A program made the position numbers and the translations under genes. A stretch of 64,000 bases of DNA from RBG-16-66-20 sp052386675 (GTDB taxonomy: Bacteria; Pseudomonadota; Gammaproteobacteria; Burkholderiales; SG8-39). Positions 55,009 to 63,466 of the stretch are shown one piece after another. The stretch covers positions 1 to 64,000 of the forward strand of contig JBQTJX010000018.1 in the NCBI GenBank assembly GCA_052386675.1, read 5' to 3'. The notes beneath the pieces are model-generated. The model searched no databases, was not told the origin of the DNA, and saw only the letters and a list, made by a program, of their open reading frames with translations. Each line of letters opens with the position of its first letter. Position 1 is the stretch's first letter.

Positions 55009-56461
55009 CGTCACCCCGCAGGAAACGCGGGTGGCGGTGCTGGGCTCCGGGCAGGTGCAGGAGCTGGTGGTCGAGCGCGCCGCGAGCCGCGGCCTGGTGG
55101 GCAACATCTACATGGGCAAGGTGGCGCGGGTGCTGCCCGGGATGCAGTCCGCGTTCGTCGAGATCGGGCTAGAGCGCGCGGCCTTCCTGCATGTGGCCGA
55201 CCTGTTCGAGCACCGCCGCCAGGCGCAGGAGCGCGCCGCGGGCGGACCCGCGCCCAGGCCGATCGAGAAGATGCTGGCCGAGGGCCAGCCGCTGCTGGTG
55301 CAGGTGGTGAAGGATCCCATCGGCAGCAAGGGCGCGCGCCTGTCCACGCAGGTTTCGCTCGCCGGGCGGATGCTGGTGCATCTGCCGCAGGACGGCCACA
55401 TCGGCATCTCGCAGCGCATCGAGGACGAGGCCGGACGCCAGCAGTTGCGCGACCGGCTGAGGGAACTGCTGCCGGCGGAGGAGAAGGGCGGCTTCATCCT
55501 GCGCACGCTCGCCGAAGGCGCGAGCGACGAGGACCTGCGCGGCGACATCGCCTACCTGCGCAGCCTCTGGCGCGACATCCGGTCGCGTTCGCTGGGTGCG
55601 GCGCCGCCCGCGCTGCTCTACCAGGACCTGTCGCTGGCGCAGCGCGTGCTGCGCGACATGGCCACCGGCGGGGTCACGGTGGTGCGCGTGGATTCGCGCG
55701 AGAACTTCCAGAAGCTGTCCGCCTTTGCCGAGGCCTACATGCCGGCGCTGCGCGCCAGGCTGGAGCACTACACCGGCGAGCGGCCGCTGTTCGAGCTCTA
55801 CAACGTCGAGCCGGAGATCGAGAAGGCCCTGTCGCGGCGCGTCGACCTAAAGTCGGGCGGAACGCTGGTCATCGACCAGACCGAGGCGATGACCACGATC
55901 GACGTCAACACCGGCGGCTTCGTCGGCAACCGCACCTTTGACGACACCGTGTTCAAGACCAACCTGGAAGCGGCGCAGTCGATCGCGCGCCAGCTTCGCC
56001 TGCGCAACCTGGGGGGCATCATCATCGTCGATTTCATCGACATGGAGTCGATGGATCACCGCGCCTCGGTGCTGGAGGAATTCAAGCGGGCGCTGGCCCG
56101 CGACCGCACCCGGATGACGGTAAGCGGCTTCACCGCGCTCGGGCTGGTGGAGATGACCCGCAAGCGCACGCGCGAATCGCTCGCCCATGTGCTGTGCGAG
56201 CCCTGCCCGGTGTGCGACGGGCGCGGCGAGGTGAAGACCGCGCGCACGGTGTGCTACGAGATCCTGCGCGAGGTGCTGCGCGAGGCGCGCGCCTTCCCCG
56301 CCAAGGAACTGCGCGTGCTCGCCTCGCAGCAGGTCTGCGACCTGTTCCTGGAGGAGGAATCCGGGGCGCTCGCCATGCTGACCGACTTCATCGGCCGGCC
56401 GGTTTCCATGCAGGTGGAAACCTCCTACACCCAGGAGCAGTACGACATCGTGCTGATGTAG
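54986..56461 (+). CDS. rng: Ribonuclease G
   Basis: A 491-residue RNase E/G endoribonuclease for 16S rRNA 5'-end processing and mRNA decay. The start is GTG at 54986. EILVNVTPQETRVAVLGSGQVQELVVER, the S1 domain GNIYMGKVARVLPGMQSAFVEIGLERAAFLH, then the DNase-I-like domain with IDVNTGGFVGNR and IIIVDFIDMES, and the zinc-link CEPCPVCDGRG are complete. It lacks the long RNase E scaffold, which fits RNase G. Confidence 0.95.
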   Translation: MNEEILVNVTPQETRVAVLGSGQVQELVVERAASRGLVGNIYMGKVARVLPGMQSAFVEIGLERAAFLHVADLFEHRRQAQERAAGGPAPRPIEKMLAEGQPLLVQVVKDPIGSKGARLSTQVSLAGRMLVHLPQDGHIGISQRIEDEAGRQQLRDRLRELLPAEEKGGFILRTLAEGASDEDLRGDIAYLRSLWRDIRSRSLGAAPPALLYQDLSLAQRVLRDMATGGVTVVRVDSRENFQKLSAFAEAYMPALRARLEHYTGERPLFELYNVEPEIEKALSRRVDLKSGGTLVIDQTEAMTTIDVNTGGFVGNRTFDDTVFKTNLEAAQSIARQLRLRNLGGIIIVDFIDMESMDHRASVLEEFKRALARDRTRMTVSGFTALGLVEMTRKRTRESLAHVLCEPCPVCDGRGEVKTARTVCYEILREVLREARAFPAKELRVLASQQVCDLFLEEESGALAMLTDFIGRPVSMQVETSYTQEQYDIVLM

Positions 56462-56484
56462 CGCCGCGCGCGGCGCGCGGCGGG

Positions 56485-57627
56485 TCAGCGCCAGAGCCGT
56501 TCGCTCGCGATCGCGGCGCCCTCGGCGAGCGCGCGCAGTTTCTTCCAGGCGATGGCCCCGTCCACCCTGGCATAGCCAGCGAAAGTGCCAAAGCCGCAAT
56601 CGCTGCCGGCAAGGACACGCTCGCGGCCGACGATGCCGGCGTAGCGCTCGATCCGCTGCGCCACCAGCTCCGGATGCTCGACGTAGTTCGAGCAGGAGTC
56701 CAGCACGCCCGGGATCAGGACCCGGTCCTCCGGCAGGCGGGCGTCGCGCCACACCGTCCATTCGTGCTCGTGGCGCGGGTTGGCGCCTTCGAAGGAAATG
56801 CCCTGCGCGCGGATGCCCAGCACCACCGGCAGCACGCGCTCGAGCGCGATGTCGTGGTCGTGAGGGCCCTCGTAGTTTCCCCAGCACAGGTGGATGCGAA
56901 TGCGGTCCTCGGGCAGGCCGCGCAGCGCGTGGTTGAGCGCCTCTGCGTGCAGCCCCGCGCGCGCGACGAAGGCCTCTTCGCTGAGTTCCTGGAATCCGGT
57001 GTGGCGCCCCATCGCCAGGTCCGGACAGTCCACCTGCAGGATGAAGCCGGCAGCGACGATCGCCTCGTACTCGATGCGCAGGGCCCCGGCCAGCGCCTCG
57101 ATGTAGGCCTCGTGGCTGGGGTAGTAGGCGTTGGGCATGAAGAGGGCCACCACACCCGGCGAGGCGGCGTTGAGAAAGCCCTCGGCGACCGGCGTCGTCG
57201 CCAGCGCGGCGCGGAAGTTGGCGATGTCCTGCTCCAGGAGGCTGCGGTCGCGCAGTTCGACCGGCGCCACGCACTTCATGCGCTTCTCGTGGCGCGGCCC
57301 GAGGAAGGCTTTCATGCGCTCGCGGAATTCCGGGTGGTCCCGCATGTCGAGGTGCGTGCGCGGGACATGCTCGCCGCCGTAGCCCGAGTAGCGGTCCTTG
57401 ATGTAGGTGGAGTAGCTGATTTTGCTGGTCTCGCCGTCGCTGACGATGTCGATGCCGGTCCCGGCCTGGCGCTGCACGACCTCGGCCACGCCCTCGCGCA
57501 TGGTCCGCTCGAATTCGGCGCCGGCGCCCCCGCCGCGCTCCTTGCGGACCAGGCTATCGACCACGGCCGGCGTCCGCGGCAGGCTGCCGACGTGGGTGAC
57601 GAGGATGCGGTCCTGGCTGCGCTGCAT
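56485..57627 (-). CDS. MetE C-terminal-like (cobalamin-independent methionine synthase family) protein
   Basis: A 380-residue stand-alone barrel of the MetE catalytic type. The start RILVTHVGSLPRTPAV and DIVSDGETSKISY are characteristic. Candidate zinc ligands are His and Cys in RIHLCWGNYEGPHDHDI and the Cys in VLAGSDCGFGTFAGY; LQVDCPDLAMGRH is the central motif. True MetE is twice as long, so this is one of the family members with an unknown thiol methyl acceptor, or an epoxide/thiol transferase. It is divergent from the amidase gene, with 35 bases between. Confidence 0.8.
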   Translation of the reverse strand: MQRSQDRILVTHVGSLPRTPAVVDSLVRKERGGGAGAEFERTMREGVAEVVQRQAGTGIDIVSDGETSKISYSTYIKDRYSGYGGEHVPRTHLDMRDHPEFRERMKAFLGPRHEKRMKCVAPVELRDRSLLEQDIANFRAALATTPVAEGFLNAASPGVVALFMPNAYYPSHEAYIEALAGALRIEYEAIVAAGFILQVDCPDLAMGRHTGFQELSEEAFVARAGLHAEALNHALRGLPEDRIRIHLCWGNYEGPHDHDIALERVLPVVLGIRAQGISFEGANPRHEHEWTVWRDARLPEDRVLIPGVLDSCSNYVEHPELVAQRIERYAGIVGRERVLAGSDCGFGTFAGYARVDGAIAWKKLRALAEGAAIASERLWR

Positions 57628-57662
57628 GGTTCGCGCATGGTACCTCGGGATAAACTCGCGCC

Positions 57663-59087
57663 ATGGACATCCCTTTCTTCCCGGCGCGCAAGCTCGCCGC
57701 CCTGATCCGCACCCGCAAACTCTCCGCCACCGAGGTGATGCGCGCCTTCATCGCCCAGGTCGAGCGCCTCAATCCGAAGGTGAATGCGATCGTCACCTTC
57801 CTGCCCGAGCAGGCGCTCGAGGAGGCGAAGAAGCTCGACCGGAAGCGCGGAAAGAAAGAGGGGGTGGCTTTTCCTCCTTTCATGGGCCTGCCCATCGCCT
57901 ACAAGGACAATGTCCCCACCAAGGGCATCCGCACCACATCGGGGTCGCCTGTCTACCGGGAAAACGTGCCCAGGGAAAACCACGTCCTCGTCGACCGGCT
58001 GACGGCCGCCGGCGCGATCACGCTGGGAAAGACCAACCTGCCGGAGTTTGCCGCCGGGAGCCACACCTACAACGCGGTGTTCGGCGCCACGCTGAATCCC
58101 TACGACCTCACGAAGAGCGCGGGCGGCTCCTCGGGCGGCGCCGCCGCTGCCGTGGCCTGCGGGATGCTGCCCTTCGCCGATGGCGGCGACCTCGCCGCGT
58201 CGCTGCGCAACCCTGGCAACTACTGCAACGTGGTCGGCTTCCGCCCGTCGCCGGGACGCGTTCCCCACTGGCCGGCGCCGAACAGCTGGAGCTCGCTCGC
58301 CACGCTGGGGCCGATTGCGCGCACGGTGTCCGATGCCGCGTTCCTGCTCTCGGCGATGGCTGGCCCCGACCTGCGCGCCCCGACTTCGATCAGCGAGCCG
58401 GGCGCGCGGTTCAACCGCCCGCTGAAACGTGATTTCCGCAAAGTGCGCGTCGCCTGGAGCCGCGACATGGGCGGCCTGCCGATGGATCCACGCGTCACGG
58501 CGGTGCTGGAGAAGCAGAAGGCGGTGTTCAAGTCCCTGGGCTGCATCGTCGAGGAAGCCTGCCCGGACTTCACCGGCGCCACCGAGGCCTTCGAGACCCT
58601 GCGCGGCGTTTCATTCGTCCAAAGCTATGGCGCGCTGGTGAAGTCGCGCCGCGCCGACGTGAAGGACACCGTGATCTGGAACGTCGAGCAGGGCTGGAAG
58701 CTGACGCCCGAGCAGATCGCGCGCGCCGAGAGCCTCAGGAGCGCGCTGTACCACCGCATGCGTGTGTTCCTGGAAACCTACGAGTTCTTCCTCTGCCCGG
58801 TGAACCAGCTGCCGCCCTTCGCCACCGAGCTGGACTACCCGCTGGAGATTGCGGGAACGAGGATGACGAACTACCTCGACTGGATGAAGAGCTGCTACTT
58901 CATCACCATCACCAGCCATCCGGCGATCTCCGTGCCCGCCGGCTTCACCGCCGACGCGGCGCCGCTGCCGGTAGGCCTGCAGATCGTCGGACGCTACCGC
59001 GACGATTTCGGCGTGCTGCAACTCGCGCACGCCTTCGAGCAGGAGACCGGGGCATGGCGGCAACGCCCGCCCATCGCGACCGCCTAG
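57663..59087 (+). CDS. Amidase (amidase-signature family)
   Basis: A 474-residue hydrolase of carboxylic amides. The catalytic Lys81 is in AYKDNVPT. The glycine/serine motif KSAGGSSGGAAAAVA spans 151-165, and the nucleophile is probably Ser180 in DGGDLAASLRNP. The Asp-rich and C-terminal HPAISVPAGF regions are standard. It resembles plain amidases more than GatA, and no gatB or gatC is nearby. The stop lies 34 bases inside the next gene. Confidence 0.9.
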   Translation: MDIPFFPARKLAALIRTRKLSATEVMRAFIAQVERLNPKVNAIVTFLPEQALEEAKKLDRKRGKKEGVAFPPFMGLPIAYKDNVPTKGIRTTSGSPVYRENVPRENHVLVDRLTAAGAITLGKTNLPEFAAGSHTYNAVFGATLNPYDLTKSAGGSSGGAAAAVACGMLPFADGGDLAASLRNPGNYCNVVGFRPSPGRVPHWPAPNSWSSLATLGPIARTVSDAAFLLSAMAGPDLRAPTSISEPGARFNRPLKRDFRKVRVAWSRDMGGLPMDPRVTAVLEKQKAVFKSLGCIVEEACPDFTGATEAFETLRGVSFVQSYGALVKSRRADVKDTVIWNVEQGWKLTPEQIARAESLRSALYHRMRVFLETYEFFLCPVNQLPPFATELDYPLEIAGTRMTNYLDWMKSCYFITITSHPAISVPAGFTADAAPLPVGLQIVGRYRDDFGVLQLAHAFEQETGAWRQRPPIATA

Positions 59088-60328
59088 GCCTCCCGCTCAC
59101 CGCCGCCAGCGGCGAGGCGGCGCGCGCCTTCGACGACACGGTCTGGGCTTACGTCGGCTTCTCGCGCGAGCCGGGCGTGCCGCTCAAGCGCGCGCTGCAG
59201 GCCGATCCCGGGATGCCGATGGCGAACATCCTGCAGGGGTACTTCATGCACCTCATGGGCCAGCCGCACCTGCTGCCTGCGGCGCGCGCGGCGCACGCGA
59301 CCGTGGCGAAGTCCGCGATGACGTCGAGGGAAAGTGCGCACCTTGCCGCGCTGGGCGCCTGGTGCGAGGGCGAACTGGAGCACGCCGCGGCGTTGCTGGA
59401 TGCCATTGTCGCCGCGCACCCGCATGACTACCTCGCGCTCAAGCTCGCCAACTACCTTTACTTCTACCTCGGCGACGCGACGAACGTGCGCGACGGGCCG
59501 GCGCGCGCACTCCCACACTGGGACGAAGGCATGCCGGGCTACAGCCACCTGCTCGCGCTGCACGCCTTCGGGCTGGAGGAGTCCGGCGACTACGCCGCGG
59601 CCGAGCGCCAGGGGCGCCGCGCCACCGAACTCAACCCCGCCGATCCCTGGGCGGTGCACGCAGTGGCGCATGTGATGGAGATGCAGGACCGTGCCGCTGA
59701 AGGCGTCGCCTGGATCGAGGCCCTGGCGCCGCACTGGGACACGGTGAACTTCTTCCGCTTTCACCTGTGGTGGCACCTCGCGCTGATGCACTGGGACGAG
59801 GGCCGGGTGGACGAGGCCCTGCGCCTCTACGACGAGCGTGTGTGGGCGGACGGCTCCAGCGAGAACCTGTCCCTGTGCAACGACATCTCCATGCTGGCGC
59901 GCCTGGAAATGGCTGGCGCGGACGTGGGCGCGCGCTGGGACGCCGCCGCGGAGGTTGTTCGCGAACGATCGGGCGGATCGGTGCTCGCGTTCGTCGACGC
60001 GCACTACGCGCTTGCCACCGGCGAAATTCCGACGGGCGAGGCGCGTGGCAGCACGGCGCGAGTCAACGATGCGATCGGTCGCGCGCTGTGCGAGGCGATG
60101 GTGGCCCGGCGCGCGAAAGACTCGGCGGCCGTCGTGCGCAAGCTGGAAACCGCGTTTCCGCATCTCTGGCGCATCGGCGGCAGCCATGCGCAACGCGACC
60201 TGTTCACGCTGCTGCTCGCGGACGCCGCGCGGCGCTCGGGGAACGAATCGCTCGCGCGCGGCCTGCTTGCCGCGCGCACTCGCGCGATCCCGCCCTACTT
60301 CGCCTTCGGCACCCGCCCCATCAGGTAG
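59054..60328 (+). CDS. TTC38-like tetratricopeptide-repeat protein
   Basis: A 424-residue soluble protein of helical repeats. LGLPLTAASGEAARAFDDTVWAYVGF, AHLAALGAWCEGELEHAAALLDAIVAAHPHDYLALKL, LLALHAFGLEESGDYAAAERQGRRATELNPADPWAVHAVAHVMEM and WHLALMHWDEGRVDEALRLYDE match the TTC38 family, whose biochemical role is not known to me. It overlaps the amidase by 34 bases and the convergent AhpD-like gene by 34 bases. Confidence 0.85.
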   Translation: MAATPAHRDRLGLPLTAASGEAARAFDDTVWAYVGFSREPGVPLKRALQADPGMPMANILQGYFMHLMGQPHLLPAARAAHATVAKSAMTSRESAHLAALGAWCEGELEHAAALLDAIVAAHPHDYLALKLANYLYFYLGDATNVRDGPARALPHWDEGMPGYSHLLALHAFGLEESGDYAAAERQGRRATELNPADPWAVHAVAHVMEMQDRAAEGVAWIEALAPHWDTVNFFRFHLWWHLALMHWDEGRVDEALRLYDERVWADGSSENLSLCNDISMLARLEMAGADVGARWDAAAEVVRERSGGSVLAFVDAHYALATGEIPTGEARGSTARVNDAIGRALCEAMVARRAKDSAAVVRKLETAFPHLWRIGGSHAQRDLFTLLLADAARRSGNESLARGLLAARTRAIPPYFAFGTRPIR

Positions 60329-60891
60329 AACTCGTCGTTCGGGCGCATGCTCGCGGCGTTGGCGAGCCGGTTGGACAGGGCGAAGAACGCGGCGATGGAG
60401 GCGATGTCCCAGGCGTCGTCGGGCGTGAAGCCTTGCGCCTGGAGGACGCGCAGGGAATCCTCGTCGACGGTGTGGGATTCGAGCGCCACCCGCATCGCGA
60501 AATCGAGCATCGCGCGCCACCGCGGCGTGAGGTCCGCCTTGCGGTAGTTGATGGCCACCTGGTCGGCGATGAGCGGGTCCCTGGCCCAGATGCGCAGGAT
60601 GGCGCCATGCGCCACCACGCAGTACTGGCACTGGTTGGCGCCGGAGGTGGCGACCACGATCATTTCCCGCTCTGCACGGGTGAGCGTGATGCCGGGCCCG
60701 GGATCCTTTTCCATCAGGGCATCGTGATAGGCGACGAACGCCCGCCATTCGGCCGGGCGGTGCGCCAGCGCGAGGAAAACGTTTGGGACGAAGCCAGCCT
60801 TCTGCTGCACCGCTTCGATGCGCTCGCGGATGTCCGCCGGCAGGTCCTTCAGTTCCGGAACAGGGAAACGGCTGACGGCTTTTGCGCTCAT
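60295..60891 (-). CDS. AhpD-like peroxidase-related protein
   Basis: A 198-residue carboxymuconolactone-decarboxylase/AhpD-fold protein. The redox site is CQYCVVAHG with Cys88, Cys91 and His95. The opening VPELKDLPADIRERIEAVQQKAGFVPNVF and PAEWRAFVAYHDALM place it in the uncharacterised peroxidase-related branch. It may reduce peroxides or alkyl hydroperoxides. It is divergent from the dienelactone hydrolase gene. Confidence 0.88.
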   Translation of the reverse strand: MSAKAVSRFPVPELKDLPADIRERIEAVQQKAGFVPNVFLALAHRPAEWRAFVAYHDALMEKDPGPGITLTRAEREMIVVATSGANQCQYCVVAHGAILRIWARDPLIADQVAINYRKADLTPRWRAMLDFAMRVALESHTVDEDSLRVLQAQGFTPDDAWDIASIAAFFALSNRLANAASMRPNDEFYLMGRVPKAK

Positions 60892-60989
60892 AATTTTTGG
60901 TGGCCCCGGCGGAATCCGCGGAATATTTGCCCGCGAATTGCGTATTCTAACGAGCGCTCGAACAACCCCAGAGAACCCCAGAGGAGACC

Positions 60990-61874
60990 ATGCTTAAAGA
61001 TTCCCCCCCGCAAGGGCTGTGGCAGGACGACCATTTCAACAGCCTCGTTCCCGAGACCCCGATCAACCGGCGCGGCTTCATCGCGGCGGCCATCGCCGCG
61101 GGCTTCGCCGTCACGGCCGAGCCGGTGCTCGGCCAGGCGATCAAGACGCCCATGGACGGGCTGGAAGGCGGAGATACAAAGGTCGGCGACATCCCGGCCT
61201 ACTACGCGGTGAAAAAGGGCGGCGGCAAGCGGCCCGTGGTGCTCGTGATTCCGGAAATCTTCGGCATGCACGAGTACCAGAAGGACATCTGCCGGCGGCT
61301 GGCGAAGGCGGGCTATTTCGGCGTCTCGCTCGATCCGTTCTTCCGCTTCGGCGACCTGTCGAAAATGACCGAGATCAAACAGCTGGTCGGGCTGGCCAAC
61401 CAGCTCACCGACCAGCAGGCCTTCGCCGATCTCGACTCGGTGGTGGCCTGGACGGAGAAGCACAAGCGCGCCAACGCCGGCAAACTGGGCCTCACCGGCA
61501 TGTGTCGCGGCGGCCGCATGGTGTGGATGTATACCGCGCACCAGAAGAAGATCAAGGCCGCGGTGTCCTGGTACGGCTCGTTGATGCCGATTCCGCCGGC
61601 CATGCCAACCGGACCGCTGGATGTCACCGACAAGATCCACGCGCCGGTGCTGGGCCTGTACGCCGGGGCCGACCAGGGCATCCCGCAGGAACACGTGGAC
61701 CGCATGGTCGCGGGACTGCGCGCCTTCGAGCTGGACAAGCGCAACCCGATCCACGTCTACCCCGGCATGCCGCACGCCTTCCACGCCGACTACCGGCCGA
61801 CCTACCGCAAGGAAGCGGCGGACGACGGCTGGAAGCGGATGCTGGCGTGGTTCAAGAAGCACGGGGTGGCCTAG
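60990..61874 (+). CDS. Dienelactone hydrolase-family protein with Tat signal
   Basis: A 294-residue hydrolase exported by the twin-arginine route: the signal has NRRGFIAAAIAAGFAV with Arg27-Arg28. The catalytic Cys172 is in GLTGMCRGGRM, the acid in YAGADQGIP and the histidine in YPGMPHAFHAD; Glu89 in IPEIFG matches the family glutamate. AGAGGAGACC precedes the ATG. It probably acts on lactones or esters outside the cytoplasm. A strong terminator follows. Confidence 0.9.
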   Translation: MLKDSPPQGLWQDDHFNSLVPETPINRRGFIAAAIAAGFAVTAEPVLGQAIKTPMDGLEGGDTKVGDIPAYYAVKKGGGKRPVVLVIPEIFGMHEYQKDICRRLAKAGYFGVSLDPFFRFGDLSKMTEIKQLVGLANQLTDQQAFADLDSVVAWTEKHKRANAGKLGLTGMCRGGRMVWMYTAHQKKIKAAVSWYGSLMPIPPAMPTGPLDVTDKIHAPVLGLYAGADQGIPQEHVDRMVAGLRAFELDKRNPIHVYPGMPHAFHADYRPTYRKEAADDGWKRMLAWFKKHGVA

Positions 61875-61886
61875 CCAGCAGGCCAG

Positions 61887-61908
61887 GATGTAACCGATCG
61901 GTTACATC
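61887..61908. promoter_or_regulatory. Perfect 22-base palindrome after the dienelactone hydrolase gene
   Basis: A perfect palindrome whose inner 20 bases read ATGTAACCGATCGGTTACAT, 12 bases after a stop codon and just before a terminator. Its shape, especially AACCGATCGGTT, is like TetR-family operators, but no promoter is visible here. It may be a decoy or relic operator, or a secondary hairpin in the terminator. Confidence 0.5.
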
Positions 61909-61910
61909 GG

Positions 61911-61942
61911 AAAAAGAAAAGGCCGCCCGCGGGCGGCCTTTT
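61911..61942. terminator. Bidirectional Rho-independent terminator
   Basis: AAAAAGAAAA is followed by the self-complementary GGCCGCCCGCGGGCGGCC and then TTTTT. The hairpin and T-run serve the plus strand, and the A-run serves the minus strand, so it separates the convergent dienelactone hydrolase and Bug receptor genes. Confidence 0.9.
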
Positions 61943-61961
61943 TCATGGCGCCGGACCCGGC

Positions 61962-62930
61962 TCAGTCGGCGTAGATGCCTGCCTTCCTGATGATCGGCCC
62001 CCACTTGTCGATCTCCGACTTGACGTGCGCGGCGAGCGCCGCCGGATTGACCCGCTCCACCGGATAGGCGGTCGCGCCCAGGTCGGCGAAGCGCTGGTTC
62101 ACGGTCGGGTCCTTCACCGCTTCCTGCAGCGCCGCGACCAACCTGTCAATCACCGGCTTGGGCGTGCCCTTGGGCGCATACAGCGCGTGCCAGATGCCGA
62201 CCTCGAAGCCCCTGAGCCCCAGTTCCTGCAGCGTCGGGACCTCGGGCAGCGAAGGCACCCGCTTGGCCGAAGTCACCGCATAGACCTTTACCTTCCCCGC
62301 CTTGATCTGGTTGGTGGTGTTGGTGGTCTGGTCGCACATGAAGTCCACCGTCCCGCCCAGCAGGTCGTTCATCGCCGGCGCGGTTCCCTTGTACGGCACG
62401 GTCAGCACGTCGGTCTCGATGGCGCTCATGAACAGCATCCCGCACAGGTGCGAGGCGGCGCCAATGCCGGCATTGGCGTAGCTCACCTTGGCCTTGTTGG
62501 CTTTTATGTAGGCGAGGAACTCCTTGAAATCCCTGGCCGGGAAGTTCTGCCGCGCGATGAGCGTCATCGGCACGTCGTTGATCAGCCCGATGTACTCGTA
62601 GTCGGTGAGCGGGTTGAAGCGCAGCTGGCGGTACAACGCCGGCGTGGTCGCCATGCCGATGTGGTGGATCAGGATGGTGTAGCCGTCGGGCTTGGCGTTC
62701 TTCACCGCCTCGGGCGCGAGGATGCCGCCGGCGCTGGGACGATTCTCCACCACCACCGTCTGGCCCAGGGGCTTGGACATGGCCTGGGCGGTGACACGGG
62801 CGACGGTGTCGGTGGGTCCGCCAGCTGCGAACGGCACCAGCATGGAAACGTTGCGGGTCGGGTACTGCTGCGCCAGGGCGGCGCCGGATGCGAGCGCCAA
62901 CAGCGCTGCGGCGAACAACTGCCTTTTCAT
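61962..62930 (-). CDS. Bug-type tripartite tricarboxylate transporter receptor
   Basis: A 322-residue periplasmic receptor. The signal peptide is FAAALLALASGAALAQ. YPTRNVSMLVPFAAGGPTDTVARV, VENRPSAGGILAPEAVKNAKPDGYTILIHH and PYKGTAPAMNDLLGGTVDFMCDQ mark the Bug family. It is not closely related in detail to the receptor at 46503-47456. No transporter membrane genes are seen. The ligand is unknown. Confidence 0.92.
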   Translation of the reverse strand: MKRQLFAAALLALASGAALAQQYPTRNVSMLVPFAAGGPTDTVARVTAQAMSKPLGQTVVVENRPSAGGILAPEAVKNAKPDGYTILIHHIGMATTPALYRQLRFNPLTDYEYIGLINDVPMTLIARQNFPARDFKEFLAYIKANKAKVSYANAGIGAASHLCGMLFMSAIETDVLTVPYKGTAPAMNDLLGGTVDFMCDQTTNTTNQIKAGKVKVYAVTSAKRVPSLPEVPTLQELGLRGFEVGIWHALYAPKGTPKPVIDRLVAALQEAVKDPTVNQRFADLGATAYPVERVNPAALAAHVKSEIDKWGPIIRKAGIYAD

Positions 62931-63466
62931 GATCAACTGCACTCCTGGTTGGATGGATGAAGGAATGGGACGGTGGCGCGCCCGGCGGGATGAATCTGGG
63001 CACTGGTGCGAGATTCTATCAGTCGAGTAGCCGATTGAAACGCTAGGAGAAATCATCCACCCCGCGCGCGTCCGTGGCCGCCGTGCGCTGCGGGGCAGGC
63101 GCGCGAGGATTGCTCGCACCAACGCGGGGTCCTCGATCAGCGCAATCACCCTCATCAGGCCATGGCACTTGGGACACATGAGCGGGTCAGCTTCGTAGAC
63201 TTTGCGGATCAGCCGCGTCCCGGGGAAGGGAGTGGCCCTGTCTTCCCTCCTGGCGCCGATTCGGCGTTCGCCCGCATCCTGGCGCTGGATTACGCGCGCG
63301 TCGCAGGCGACACGGCGCTTGCCGCCGCGATCGAGAGCACGCTGGTTCACGTAGCCCTCGTTGCTTTAACGCGGGTGCCGCTCATCGCGTTGACTGCGGG
63401 ACCGCCATGTCATCTGGCAAGGGCCGGCATTCGTCCACGGCAATGGGCCCGGCGTTGGTCGGTGGA
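62931..63466. other. Intergenic region between the Bug receptor and IS91-like transposase
   Basis: A 536-base stretch without an intact gene. It holds the leader of the Bug receptor (62931-63050), the remnant described at 63057-63221, and about 250 bases of unassigned DNA before the transposase start. I see no tRNA or clear promoter. Confidence 0.6.
63057..63221 (-). pseudogene. C-terminal remnant of an IS91-family transposase
   Basis: The minus-strand translation contains TRLIRKVYEADPLMCPKCHGL followed by MRVIALIEDPALVRAILARL, which is the conserved zinc-ribbon C-terminal tail of IS91-type transposases. Nothing recognisable of the catalytic domain precedes it, so it is a fragment. It is oriented opposite to the transposase at 63467. 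Confidence 0.75.
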
